Assembly (NCBI GenBank): GCA_016928375.1
Contig: JAFGKX010000071.1
Coordinates: 1-18,874, forward strand
DNA length: 18,874 nt
DNA from: Candidatus Omnitrophota bacterium
GTDB taxonomy: Bacteria; Omnitrophota; Gorgyraeia; JABMRG01; JAFGKX01
Direction of reading: 5' to 3'
The notes beneath the pieces are model-generated. The model was not told where the DNA came from, made no database searches, and saw nothing but the letters and a program-made list of their open reading frames with translations. The translations under genes and the position numbers were made by a program. Positions 6,839 through 14,135 of this stretch are shown here, piece by piece (position 1 is the stretch's first letter; the number at the start of each line of letters is the position of its first letter).

Positions 6839-7815
6839 GGCTTAAGGCTCCTTTTCTGCGGTATCATCAAAACCAGCATTATGCCCAGAAAAAGGCATCC
6901 TATCCACAGCGCAATAAGTTTTAACTCGGCAAATTGGGCAGCAGGGGCAACCGTAAAATATTGATCCAACCCCGGGTATTTATCTCCGGCAAAAAGGCTT
7001 ATTCTCAACCCATCTATTATGCCGTGCGTTATTGCTGCGATAAGTAAATTTTTTCCCTTAATAAAAAGAACTGCCAGGAGGCAGCCTATGGTAAAACTCT
7101 CCAAAAAACTTACTGCGTACTGCTGCACAGTTACATTTTGAAAAACGCCGATACTGAGACGCCATGCAGCGAACACCAGCGAAGATATAATTACCGCGCG
7201 CGCTTTGCCTTTATCCATAAGTCTTTGCAAAAGAAACCCTCTGAATGCCGGCTCCTCGCATATAAGGTGATACAGCATATTGAATATAATCCAATAACAC
7301 GTATTAAAAATTACCGCCTTTGTAACATTTTCCTGCGGCAGGTAGAAATTAACAAATCCGAAATACTTTCCCATGCCGATAATAGAGCCTGACGCCAAAA
7401 GCGGTATGAATATTCCCAAAAACAAATACCTAAGGCTGATTCTCATGCGAATGAAGGCGAAATAGAACACAAGCGAACCGGCAAATACCACTATTACTGA
7501 ATACAAGTTCTGATCCGCAAATCCTATCTGCCCGGTATGCAGCCCCCAGCTTATTATAAATTCAAAAAATAAAAAAGCTACCAGCGCGCCCCATACCTTC
7601 AATTTTCTGTATGGGTACCCTTTATAATACATTTCCGACATTGGCCGGCGATATATAAAAATCCAGAAGAAAAATCCAAGCATACCCGTAACCATCGATA
7701 TCGCCGAAAGAGGCAGGTTAAGGCCTTTATACCAAAGCCATCCTATACCCACAGAAGCGGTAAATATCGCGACTATAAAAATCCATACATCAAAAAAATT
7801 ATTTTTCTTTTCCAT
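6823..7815 (-). CDS. CPBP-family (Abi/Rce1-like) intramembrane metalloprotease
   Basis: The 330-residue protein is very hydrophobic, with about eight predicted membrane spans. It carries the signature of CPBP membrane proteases: CEEPAFRGFLLQRL (E187, E188, R192) and, further on, ITHGIIDG with H264 and D268. The intervening motif, normally FxxxH, reads FAAWRL, so the expected histidine is R219. The protein may use a different ligand or be catalytically altered. Bacterial relatives have been linked to peptide maturation, bacteriocin immunity and membrane protein turnover; nothing here says which. It starts two bases after the yqeY stop and overlaps def by 16 bases, so it is co-translated with housekeeping genes. 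Confidence 0.82.
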   Translation of the reverse strand: MEKKNNFFDVWIFIVAIFTASVGIGWLWYKGLNLPLSAISMVTGMLGFFFWIFIYRRPMSEMYYKGYPYRKLKVWGALVAFLFFEFIISWGLHTGQIGFADQNLYSVIVVFAGSLVFYFAFIRMRISLRYLFLGIFIPLLASGSIIGMGKYFGFVNFYLPQENVTKAVIFNTCYWIIFNMLYHLICEEPAFRGFLLQRLMDKGKARAVIISSLVFAAWRLSIGVFQNVTVQQYAVSFLESFTIGCLLAVLFIKGKNLLIAAITHGIIDGLRISLFAGDKYPGLDQYFTVAPAAQFAELKLIALWIGCLFLGIMLVLMIPQKRSLKPCRTC

Positions 7816-7817
7816 GT

Positions 7818-8258
7818 TTATTTCAGGCTTTCGCCCACTATCCTGCTTACAAGTTTTCCGTCGGCGCGGCCTTTGACTTTGGGCATAATAAAGGCCATTA
7901 ATTTTCCCATTTCTTTTTTCTGCGTAATGCCGCTTTCTTCCATTGCCTGTTTTATTATCTCGGCAACCTGCCCCTCGCTAAGCTGCTGCGGCAGATAACC
8001 CCGTATTATTTTAAGTTCCTCTTCTTCTTTCTTAGCCAGCTCAGGCCTGTTGCCCTTTTTAAAGCCATCTATTGAATCATGGTGCTGTTTTACCTGCCTT
8101 TGCAGAATGTCTATTATATCGTCATCAACAAGTTCTTTTTGTTTTGCTATATGCGCGTTTTTTATATCGGCCATCACCATGCGTATGCACGAAAGCCTTA
8201 ACGCGTCCTTTGCCTTCATCGCATCTTTTAAGTCGTTGTTCAGTCTTTCCTCTAACAT
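7818..8258 (-). CDS. GatB/YqeY domain-containing protein
   Basis: This is a 146-residue YqeY-family protein, related to the tail domain of the GatB subunit of the tRNA amidotransferase. The stand-alone function is not settled. The sequence shows the family start LEERLNNDLKDAMKAKD, the central helix region with RQVKQHHDSIDGF, IIRGYLPQQLSE and the C-terminal MGKLMAFIMPKVKGRADGKLVSRIV. I placed the start at the ATG at 8258 because the homologous region begins there and GGAGGG at 8268-8263 lies five bases upstream. An open frame continues 25 codons further, but those residues do not resemble the family. Length then matches the usual 145-150 residues. Confidence 0.93.
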   Translation of the reverse strand: MLEERLNNDLKDAMKAKDALRLSCIRMVMADIKNAHIAKQKELVDDDIIDILQRQVKQHHDSIDGFKKGNRPELAKKEEEELKIIRGYLPQQLSEGQVAEIIKQAMEESGITQKKEMGKLMAFIMPKVKGRADGKLVSRIVGESLK

Positions 8259-8262
8259 ATTT

Positions 8263-8268
8263 CCCTCC
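8263..8268 (-). promoter_or_regulatory. Ribosome binding site deciding the YqeY start
   Basis: GGAGGG lies five bases before the ATG at 8258. The site overlaps another in-frame ATG four codons upstream, which it would block, so the downstream ATG is preferred. Confidence 0.75.
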
Positions 8269-8295
8269 ATCTTAACCGTAAACAGATAATCAAAG

Positions 8296-9312
8296 TTATC
8301 GCGCCGAATATTTTTTACCCAGTGAAAAAACAAACATACCTATCATAAATGCGCCTAAAAATGCCTCCGTGCCGGTTAAAAGCTGCAAAAATGGTACAGG
8401 CTTAGGCGTGATATCCCCAAAGCCCAGCGTCGTAAACGTAACTACGCTGAAATACAGGTAATCCCAGATAGTTGCCGTATCCATCAGTCTCGACGGAATC
8501 ACAACAGCCTCTGTTATGTTGTATAACGCGGCATATGTAAATATAACCGCGGCTGAAAACAAAACCACCCTTACGGGTTTTTCGCCGTAACCGCATATAA
8601 GCGCCATAAATAAAGACGGTATATAGGCAATGTTTCGCTTATGTAAAAGCTGCTGCCTCTGCATCTGCCTTTCCTTAAAAGACGCCCAGCTGGCATCGTC
8701 ATATCTCCCCAGGCAAGAAAAATACTGCTTAAGCTTTCTGTAGCCTTCTTCCGCGGATATATATCCTTTTTCGTCTATAGCATACTTAAAAAATATCCTG
8801 CCTTTTTTATGCCCAAAATTATGCTTCGTAAGTAATTTCGCGCCGGTTATATCCGCATTCCAAAGTTTGACCAGAGAAAGATTCGCGCAGAATAAATCAG
8901 CGCCCGATAAATTAGCCTCTGCTAAATTGGCCTTTGTCATGTTTGCGTGCCATAACCGCGCGCCGGATAAATTGCATGATAAAAGGTTTGCCTCGGATAA
9001 ATCCGCATTATCTAAATACGCATTTCTTGAATCAGCATGCGTCAGGTTGCAATGCCGCATATCCGCGCCGCTGAAATTCGCTCCGATAAGGCTGCATGTC
9101 GTAAAGTCTGCGCTGCGGCAATCCGTATCTATAAAATCAAAGCCGGCTAAATCAACGCCTTTTAAATAAAATCCGCTGACGGAATTTTTTGTTTTTATAT
9201 ATTGAGCCAGGGCCTCCCTGTAAGCGTTTTTATCCTCTGTGTGCTTCCAACAAAATTCAGAAAGGTTTATTGCGTTTTCTCTACAACTGTTATGTTTACA
9301 TTTATTTGTCAT
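8296..9312 (-). CDS. Pentapeptide-repeat two-transmembrane potassium-channel-like protein
   Basis: The 338-residue protein combines three parts. The N-terminus has a small Cys/His cluster (C5, H7, C10, C21, H24) that could bind zinc. Residues of about 46-162 are pentapeptide repeats of A(D/N)LxxAN type, which fold as a right-handed four-sided helix. The C-terminal part has two membrane helices (about 248-270 and 310-332) flanking a pore loop, with the selectivity-filter motif TTLGFGD at 294-300, typical of K+ channels. It probably forms a tetrameric cation channel in the inner membrane with the repeat domain in the cytoplasm. An AGGA ribosome binding site precedes the ATG. It starts 13 bases after nfnB. 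Ion selectivity is inferred from the filter only. Confidence 0.88.
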   Translation of the reverse strand: MTNKCKHNSCRENAINLSEFCWKHTEDKNAYREALAQYIKTKNSVSGFYLKGVDLAGFDFIDTDCRSADFTTCSLIGANFSGADMRHCNLTHADSRNAYLDNADLSEANLLSCNLSGARLWHANMTKANLAEANLSGADLFCANLSLVKLWNADITGAKLLTKHNFGHKKGRIFFKYAIDEKGYISAEEGYRKLKQYFSCLGRYDDASWASFKERQMQRQQLLHKRNIAYIPSLFMALICGYGEKPVRVVLFSAAVIFTYAALYNITEAVVIPSRLMDTATIWDYLYFSVVTFTTLGFGDITPKPVPFLQLLTGTEAFLGAFMIGMFVFSLGKKYSAR

Positions 9313-9325
9313 ATTTTCCTGTTGC

Positions 9326-10723
9326 CTATAGGCCTTTTAGATACTTATCGACCGCCCTTGCCGCTTTTTTACCCGCGCCCATAGCCGCTATGACTGTCGC
9401 AGCCCCTGTGACGATATCGCCTCCGGCAAAAATACCCTCTACGCTGGTCCTTCCTTCCTCGTCGGCAACAATGTTTCCCCTTTTGCCTGTTATTATTTCC
9501 TTTACTGTGCTTACAAGAAGAGGGTTCGGGTCATTGCCTACAGCGCATATCACTGTATCGATAGGGATGCTAAATTCCGAATCCGGTATAGGTATCGGGC
9601 GGCGGCGCCCGCCTTCATCCGGTTCGCCTAATTTATTTTTTAAACAGGTCATTTCTTTAATATTACCTTTTTCATCGCCCGTTATCCTGACAGGATTTGT
9701 AAGAAGGTTAAATATTACGCCTTCTTCTTCGGCGCGTTCTATTTCCTCTGCCCTCGCGGGCATCTCTTCTCTGCTTCTTCTGTAGATTATGTAAACTTTT
9801 TTAGCCCCCATTCTCAAAGCGCACCGGGCTGAATCCATAGCCACATTACCCGCGCCTATTACCGCTATTTTTTCTCCGATATTTACCGGCGTATCGTATT
9901 CAGGGAATTTATAGGCCTTCATAAGATTTATTCTGGTTAAAAATTCATTGGCGGAATATACACCGTTTAATTCCTCTCCCGGTATACCGAGAAAATTCGG
10001 CAGCCCTGCCCCTGTTGCGATAAAAAATGCCTTAAAGCCTTCTTTTTTCAAATCCCCTATGGTCTTTGTCCTGCCGATAATATAATTTAATTTTAACCCT
10101 GCGCCCAGGCCTGTTATGTTTCCGACTTCTTTTTCTACTATTTTTTTCGGCAGCCTGAATTCCGGTATACCATACATTAAAACACCGCCGGGAGAATGCA
10201 GGGCCTCAAAAATAGTCACATCGTAGCCCATGTTGGCAAGATCTGCTGCGCAGGTCAAGCCTGCGGGCCCGGCGCCGATAACGGCGACTTTATGGTGTGC
10301 TGCGGTTATCGGTTTGGGATTTGCGGTTGACGGTTTTAGGCTATTGGCTTGCGCCATTTCCCAGTCCGCAACGAACCTTTCCAGATACCCTATAGCAATA
10401 GGCGCGCCCTTTTTACCGAGTATACAGAATTTTTCACACTGGTCTTCCTGCGGGCATACCCTTCCGCACACAGCGGGCAGGTTATTGGTCTTTCTGATTA
10501 TCTCTATCGCGTCTTTGAATTTTTTATTTTTTATGGCCTGCACAAAAGCCGGTATGTCTATTTCAGCGGGGCATCCTTTTACACAAAAAGGATTCCTGCA
10601 ATTAAGGCATCTTGAGGCCTCAGCCACAGCCTGCGCCTCTGTAAGCCCGAACGGGACTTCATTGAAATTTTTAATGCGCTCTTTTGGGAGCTGTTCTTTC
10701 ATTAGTTTCTTTTTGTGTTCCAT
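9326..10723 (-). CDS. nfnB: NfnB-like subunit of NADH-dependent ferredoxin:NADP+ oxidoreductase (GltD-type flavoprotein)
   Basis: This 465-residue flavoprotein belongs to the glutamate synthase small-subunit family, often labelled GltA or SudA. Next to an NfnA gene it is best read as the large subunit of the electron-bifurcating transhydrogenase NfnAB. The N-terminus has two cysteine sets for [4Fe-4S] clusters, C39, C42, C47, C51 and C86, C90, C96, C100. The FAD-binding GAGPAG is at 150-155 and the NADPH Rossmann motif GAGNVAMDSA at 290-299. The C-terminal GIFAGGD closes the FAD site. It begins four bases after the nfnA stop, and the ribosome binding site is weak. There is no glutamate synthase large subunit here. 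A monomeric sulfide dehydrogenase role is the main alternative. Confidence 0.87.
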   Translation of the reverse strand: MEHKKKLMKEQLPKERIKNFNEVPFGLTEAQAVAEASRCLNCRNPFCVKGCPAEIDIPAFVQAIKNKKFKDAIEIIRKTNNLPAVCGRVCPQEDQCEKFCILGKKGAPIAIGYLERFVADWEMAQANSLKPSTANPKPITAAHHKVAVIGAGPAGLTCAADLANMGYDVTIFEALHSPGGVLMYGIPEFRLPKKIVEKEVGNITGLGAGLKLNYIIGRTKTIGDLKKEGFKAFFIATGAGLPNFLGIPGEELNGVYSANEFLTRINLMKAYKFPEYDTPVNIGEKIAVIGAGNVAMDSARCALRMGAKKVYIIYRRSREEMPARAEEIERAEEEGVIFNLLTNPVRITGDEKGNIKEMTCLKNKLGEPDEGGRRRPIPIPDSEFSIPIDTVICAVGNDPNPLLVSTVKEIITGKRGNIVADEEGRTSVEGIFAGGDIVTGAATVIAAMGAGKKAARAVDKYLKGL

Positions 10724-10727
10724 GGTA

Positions 10728-11564
10728 TTAGTGTTTAAATCCTAATCTGCATTCGTACTCATGCAGGGCGAGTTTTTCTTTGTCCGAAAACCTGCCCTGC
10801 CTTTTTATCAATTCGTCAAAATCAATTAGGCTGGCGTCAAATTCCGGGCCGTCAACACAGGTGAACTTCGATTCATTGTTATATTTTATCCGGCATCCGC
10901 CGCACATGCCTGTGCCGTCTATCATTATGGAGTTTAACGAAACCAGCGTTTTTATATTATAAGGTTTCGCTGCCTGGGAAACCGCTTTCATCATTACTAT
11001 CGGGCCTATGGCGTATATCAGATCGTATTTCTGCTTACTTAAAAGTTCTTTCAACACATCAGTCACAAAACCTTTTCTGCCGTAAGAACCGTCATCGGTG
11101 GCAACATATAATTCTACGCCGAGGCTTTTTAACTCCTTCTCGCATATAAGCAGGCTTTTGTTTCTTGCGCCGATTATGACTTTTACTTCATTGCCCGATT
11201 CTTTGTATGCCTTTGTTATGGGATATGCCTCGGCAGTGCCTACGCCTCCGCCTATGCATATGATATTGCCTATTTTTTCTGTGCTAACTGCATGCCCAAG
11301 GGGACCGGCAACATCCAGAATAAAATCATTTTTATTTAAGGCGCATAATTTTTTTGTACTTACGCCTACTGCCTGGCACACAACGCAAACAGTGCCTTTT
11401 TTTACGTCATAATCATAGATAGTGAGCGGGAACCTTTCGCCCTTCTCATCTATTCTTAAAATAATGAACTGCCCTGCTCTGGCAGCTTTAGCGATATCAG
11501 GCGCCTCGAATTCCACAAGGCAAATATCGGGATTTAGTTGTTCTTTTTTTGTTACATTATACAT
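10728..11564 (-). CDS. nfnA: NfnA-like subunit (FAD/NAD-binding, [2Fe-2S])
   Basis: The 278-residue protein belongs to the ferredoxin-NADP reductase-like group that includes dihydroorotate dehydrogenase electron-transfer subunit PyrK and SudB. An FAD domain at about 1-97 has RFPLT at 44-48. An NAD domain follows with GGGVGTAEAYP at 105-115. A C-terminal [2Fe-2S] site has D216, C221, C224 and C236; the Asp plus three Cys pattern is the one known from NfnA. With NfnB it would couple NADH and ferredoxin oxidation to NADP+ reduction, or the reverse. It lies one base after the NIL-ferredoxin gene. No pyrD is present, so PyrK is less likely. Confidence 0.87.
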   Translation of the reverse strand: MYNVTKKEQLNPDICLVEFEAPDIAKAARAGQFIILRIDEKGERFPLTIYDYDVKKGTVCVVCQAVGVSTKKLCALNKNDFILDVAGPLGHAVSTEKIGNIICIGGGVGTAEAYPITKAYKESGNEVKVIIGARNKSLLICEKELKSLGVELYVATDDGSYGRKGFVTDVLKELLSKQKYDLIYAIGPIVMMKAVSQAAKPYNIKTLVSLNSIMIDGTGMCGGCRIKYNNESKFTCVDGPEFDASLIDFDELIKRQGRFSDKEKLALHEYECRLGFKH

Positions 11565-11565
11565 A

Positions 11566-11973
11566 TTAAAATTTTACTTCCATCGCGCGCGGCGGGCAGG
11601 CAGGAACGCAAAGTTCACACCCAATGCATTTGGCGTTGTCAAAAATTACTTTTGAGGTCTTCTGATCCGTATACAGCGCGCCCGTAGGGCATATTGCCAC
11701 ACATACGCCGCAATGAGTACACTTGGATTCGTTTCTTTTGACATCCCTTGTTAACTCCTGCACTTTTATACCCTGCTCGCGTATGAATTTAATACCCTTG
11801 TCGTAATCTTTGTCGCTGCCATTAAGCTCAAGCACCATGATCCCTTCTTCGTTGGGCATAATTTTAGCCTGCAGAATATTAAATACCAGATTATAATCTT
11901 TTACCAGATAATACGTTATAGGTTTATCGATTAACCTTGGCGGAAAATGCAACACTATCCTGTTTTTCTTCAT
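11566..11973 (-). CDS. NIL-domain 2x[4Fe-4S] ferredoxin
   Basis: The 135-residue protein joins an N-terminal NIL domain (about 1-78), the small ferredoxin-like fold also found at the end of the methionine importer MetN, to a bacterial-type ferredoxin. The ferredoxin has C85, C88, C91, C95 and C116, C119, C122, C126 for two [4Fe-4S] clusters. In methanogens such proteins take part in making homocysteine from aspartate semialdehyde and sulfide. The start at 11973 is supported by AAGGAG seven bases upstream. A longer open frame begins 12 codons earlier but encodes an Arg/Pro-rich stretch over a tandem 9-base repeat (11997-12014). Its neighbours, UPF0280 upstream and NfnAB downstream, suggest electron delivery to a sulfur enzyme. 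Confidence 0.88.
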   Translation of the reverse strand: MKKNRIVLHFPPRLIDKPITYYLVKDYNLVFNILQAKIMPNEEGIMVLELNGSDKDYDKGIKFIREQGIKVQELTRDVKRNESKCTHCGVCVAICPTGALYTDQKTSKVIFDNAKCIGCELCVPACPPRAMEVKF

Positions 11974-11980
11974 CCTTCGA

Positions 11981-11986
11981 CTCCTT
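11981..11986 (-). promoter_or_regulatory. Ribosome binding site deciding the NIL-ferredoxin start
   Basis: AAGGAG lies seven bases before the ATG at 11973. No comparable site precedes the ATG at 12009, so the shorter protein is favoured. Confidence 0.75.
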
Positions 11987-12044
11987 TCGCCATAAGGCAC
12001 AGGCCGCACAGGCCCTTTTTAAGGTAGATAGTATATTATAAATA

Positions 12045-12770
12045 CTAAGTAATATCAACTACTTTTATTCTACCCCAGGCTCCGAAAGCATTACCTGCTA
12101 CTATCAAAGCGCCTTTTACGCCTTTTATGGATTTTGCCAACTTTAAGCCCTTTTCTATGTCTTTTCTTGCCTTAACCGTATTGCCGACTGCTGTAGCAGC
12201 CGCATCGGCAAGCGCGCAGTTTTTTGAATATATAACGGCGGCATCAGCTTTACCGAAGCTTAAACTGGGGCCAACAGTAGCGCTTGATGTGCATATACCG
12301 CATGGGGTATCCTGCGCCTTAATTTCAATGCCTATTTTATTGCTTAGAGGCGAGTCTCCTGCAAATATTCCTATTTTTCTTGTTGCCTGCGATATTATAA
12401 ATATGTCTCCGCCGTTTTCAACGATAATATCTCGCGCCTTTGCAGCCAATCCTCTTGCAACTGCCTCAGCAACAGCGCCTGCCACTGAAGCCATAGGCCC
12501 TACCCTTGCCAGAGAAGATGCCCGAAGCATCTCTTTTACGATACCGAGCGCTTTTTCATCGTAAGCTAAAGGCGAAAGGCTAGTTTTAAAATCAGGGCGC
12601 TTTTTAATATACTCTTCTATATTGCGCCTTGCTTCTATAACTATTTTTTTCGCGTCTTCGGATAAATCGCTCTGCGCGGATATAAAAAGGTCGGTTTCTT
12701 TTACAACAACCTCGAATGAAACAAGGCCGTCTGATTTTGACCGGAAACGATAGAATCTGTTTTTATGCAT
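12045..12770 (-). CDS. UPF0280 family protein (COG2122, ApbE-like fold)
   Basis: The 241-residue protein carries the family signatures: the MHKNRFYRF start, RVGPMASVAGAVAEAV at 89-104, VENGGDIF at 117-124, CTSSATVGPSLSFGKADA at 160-177 and ALADAAATAVGN at 186-197. These blocks resemble the FMN-transferase ApbE. A methanogen member (COG2122) has been implicated in cysteine and homocysteine synthesis through persulfide chemistry; C157 and C160 here are candidates to examine. I chose the ATG at 12770, which overlaps the Lgt-like gene by eight bases, because homologues begin at this RFYR segment. Eleven codons of open frame lie upstream. The exact reaction is not established. Confidence 0.88.
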   Translation of the reverse strand: MHKNRFYRFRSKSDGLVSFEVVVKETDLFISAQSDLSEDAKKIVIEARRNIEEYIKKRPDFKTSLSPLAYDEKALGIVKEMLRASSLARVGPMASVAGAVAEAVARGLAAKARDIIVENGGDIFIISQATRKIGIFAGDSPLSNKIGIEIKAQDTPCGICTSSATVGPSLSFGKADAAVIYSKNCALADAAATAVGNTVKARKDIEKGLKLAKSIKGVKGALIVAGNAFGAWGRIKVVDIT

Positions 12771-13614
12771 GTTTTGGGATAATTGAAAAGATAAAGAGCA
12801 CAATAAAACCTACAAACATAAGCCACGTAAACAGCCGCGCAAGAGCGCCCTTTAAAGAATTTAGCATTTCCTGCTTTATGGAAGAATTTTTAATTACGAT
12901 AAACATGCTTACCGAAGATATAACCATAAAAATAAAAAGCCCGATATGCGAAAATTTGACTGCGCCCCACGCAAACGGGCCTTCTGCCCTTAAAGATTCA
13001 TTGAAAAACCTAAAAAAACTGTAAGTAAAAATCACGTAAAAAAATGTCACGCCATGCGCTTTCTCAAAAAGCCTTTTATACAGATAACGGCTTGATAAAA
13101 ATATCGCTGCCGCGTAGATCAATTCATACGCCTGGGTAGGGTGCCGGTACATTGTGCCAGCAAAGGGGTATGCCCATGGAAGGCTGGATGCAACTCCATA
13201 ACAGCAGCCATGCCCCAAACAGCCTATTCTCCCAATTATGCGTTCCAACATCAAAAATGGTACCGCGTAATCGGCGCAAATTAAAAACGAAACTCCCGAC
13301 GCCATACAAAAAACCCATAACGCCAAAAATCCCAGCATGGGGGCGCCCAAATACGCCGTGCCTGAAGTACGAAAAACCTGCTCTATGCTTTGGCCATGAT
13401 GTTTTGCCAAATTCGAAAATATATTAAGGGCATTGGCTCCGAAAGCGCCGAAAAAAATAAACAGCGCCGCGGCCCAGAATGTCTGAGCCTTCGATAAAAC
13501 AAAATCTTTTTCCCTGAAAAACAAAACAAGCCATAATACCGTTACTACGCTTATTAGAAAGCACGTATCCCACGTATCAAATTTTAAATTAAACAGGACT
13601 ATCTTAGGCAGCAT
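12763..13614 (-). CDS. Lgt-like prolipoprotein diacylglyceryl transferase, divergent cysteine-type
   Basis: Lgt moves a diacylglyceryl group from phosphatidylglycerol to the lipobox cysteine of prolipoproteins in the inner membrane. This 283-residue protein has about seven hydrophobic spans. It keeps the core GRIG motif with R129, HPTQAYE at 158-164 and FRFFNESLR at 201-209. It differs from E. coli Lgt at key places: the loop after GRIG reads CLGHGCCYG, so cysteines replace the usual Asn and Glu, and the H-G-G-L segment reads LGAP near 89-92. It may be a functional variant or a paralog with another substrate. It is the first gene after a predicted promoter and has an AAAAGGAG site 11 bases before its ATG. 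Confidence 0.78.
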   Translation of the reverse strand: MLPKIVLFNLKFDTWDTCFLISVVTVLWLVLFFREKDFVLSKAQTFWAAALFIFFGAFGANALNIFSNLAKHHGQSIEQVFRTSGTAYLGAPMLGFLALWVFCMASGVSFLICADYAVPFLMLERIIGRIGCLGHGCCYGVASSLPWAYPFAGTMYRHPTQAYELIYAAAIFLSSRYLYKRLFEKAHGVTFFYVIFTYSFFRFFNESLRAEGPFAWGAVKFSHIGLFIFMVISSVSMFIVIKNSSIKQEMLNSLKGALARLFTWLMFVGFIVLFIFSIIPKHA

Positions 13615-13638
13615 CCATGCCCCCTCTCCTTTTAGCGC

Positions 13639-13667
13639 ATAATATCATAGTTGCAGGTGCTTTTCAA
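13639..13667 (-). promoter_or_regulatory. Predicted sigma70-type promoter for the lgt-like/UPF0280/NIL-ferredoxin/nfnAB operon
   Basis: On the minus strand, TTGAAA (13667-13662) is followed by a 17-base spacer and TATTAT (13644-13639). Each hexamer matches the consensus at five of six positions, with ideal spacing. Transcription would start near 13632, giving a leader of about 18 bases before the lgt-like ATG. It lies just after the terminator of the preceding unit. Confidence 0.7.
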
Positions 13668-13670
13668 TGA

Positions 13671-13767
13671 ATAAAAAACCCGCAGCGAGAAAGGGTTGTG
13701 GATGGTTATCCACTAAAGGGGGTAATGAAAAGGGCTCCCTTTTAGATTTCCCGCTGCGGGGTTTTTT
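13671..13767 (-). terminator. Branched intrinsic terminator after pilZ
   Basis: An outer stem, CCCGCAGCG at 13679-13687 with CGCTGCGGGG at 13752-13761, is flanked by an A-run on one side and a T-run on the other, so it would end transcripts with six U's. The stem can extend inward by a G-U and four more pairs. It encloses two hairpins: GTGGAT/ATCCAC (13698-13703 with 13708-13713) and AAAAGGG/CCCTTTT (13728-13734 with 13737-13743). The fold is thus a three-way junction, larger than a plain terminator, 11 bases after the pilZ stop. It could also terminate transcripts from the other strand. Confidence 0.75.
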
Positions 13768-13778
13768 ATAGACGATTT

Positions 13779-14135
13779 TTAATATATGCTATCCGCCTCC
13801 TTGAGTTTTTCGATATATTGTTTATACGCATCTGCGTCAGAGACCCATCTGATTTCTATGCCGTAAGTAATCACGATGTTTTGCTTCTTAAGCCACCTGG
13901 CTTTGCCTGTTATGGTTATATCAGAACTCTCGGAATCGCCGGATTTTACGGATATCACAAAATGCGAACGGCGGTTTAATTTAATGCAGGCATCCAGCTT
14001 CATTCCGCTGCAGCTGATATCCCTTATTATGCCTTTCTCGGCGACATCCTCCCATAATTTCGTAAATGCATAATCGGCGTATAAGTCGATTGTGTATCTT
14101 TTATGCCTGCGCCTGTCCCCTTCCCATAAAGTCAT
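13779..14135 (-). CDS. PilZ-domain protein
   Basis: The 118-residue protein is a single PilZ domain, the family that usually binds cyclic di-GMP. It has the N-terminal arginine motif RRHKR (R9, R13) and the second motif DISCSG at 39-44, matching (D/N)xSxxG, so c-di-GMP binding is likely. No other domain is attached, so it would act by binding a partner. The ATG overlaps the stop of the giant upstream gene by one base (TAATG), and a strong GGAGGTGA site at 14150-14143 lies seven bases upstream. This coupling suggests a stoichiometric or functional link with the giant protein. A branched terminator follows. Confidence 0.88.
   Translation of the reverse strand: MTLWEGDRRRHKRYTIDLYADYAFTKLWEDVAEKGIIRDISCSGMKLDACIKLNRRSHFVISVKSGDSESSDITITGKARWLKKQNIVITYGIEIRWVSDADAYKQYIEKLKEADSIY

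Noticed and set aside
6195..6845. Plus-strand open frame of 216 codons rich in Ser, Ile and Phe
   Set aside because: It is the antisense shadow of def and the start of the kinase gene, both of which carry full conserved motifs.
9326..10723. Glutamate synthase small subunit (GltD) role
   Set aside because: No large subunit gene is present, while an NfnA-type gene with the Asp/Cys3 [2Fe-2S] pattern lies immediately upstream.
12035..12040. TATAAT box after the UPF0280 gene as a promoter for the NIL-ferredoxin gene
   Set aside because: No acceptable -35 element lies 16-18 bases upstream, and the region is AT-rich.
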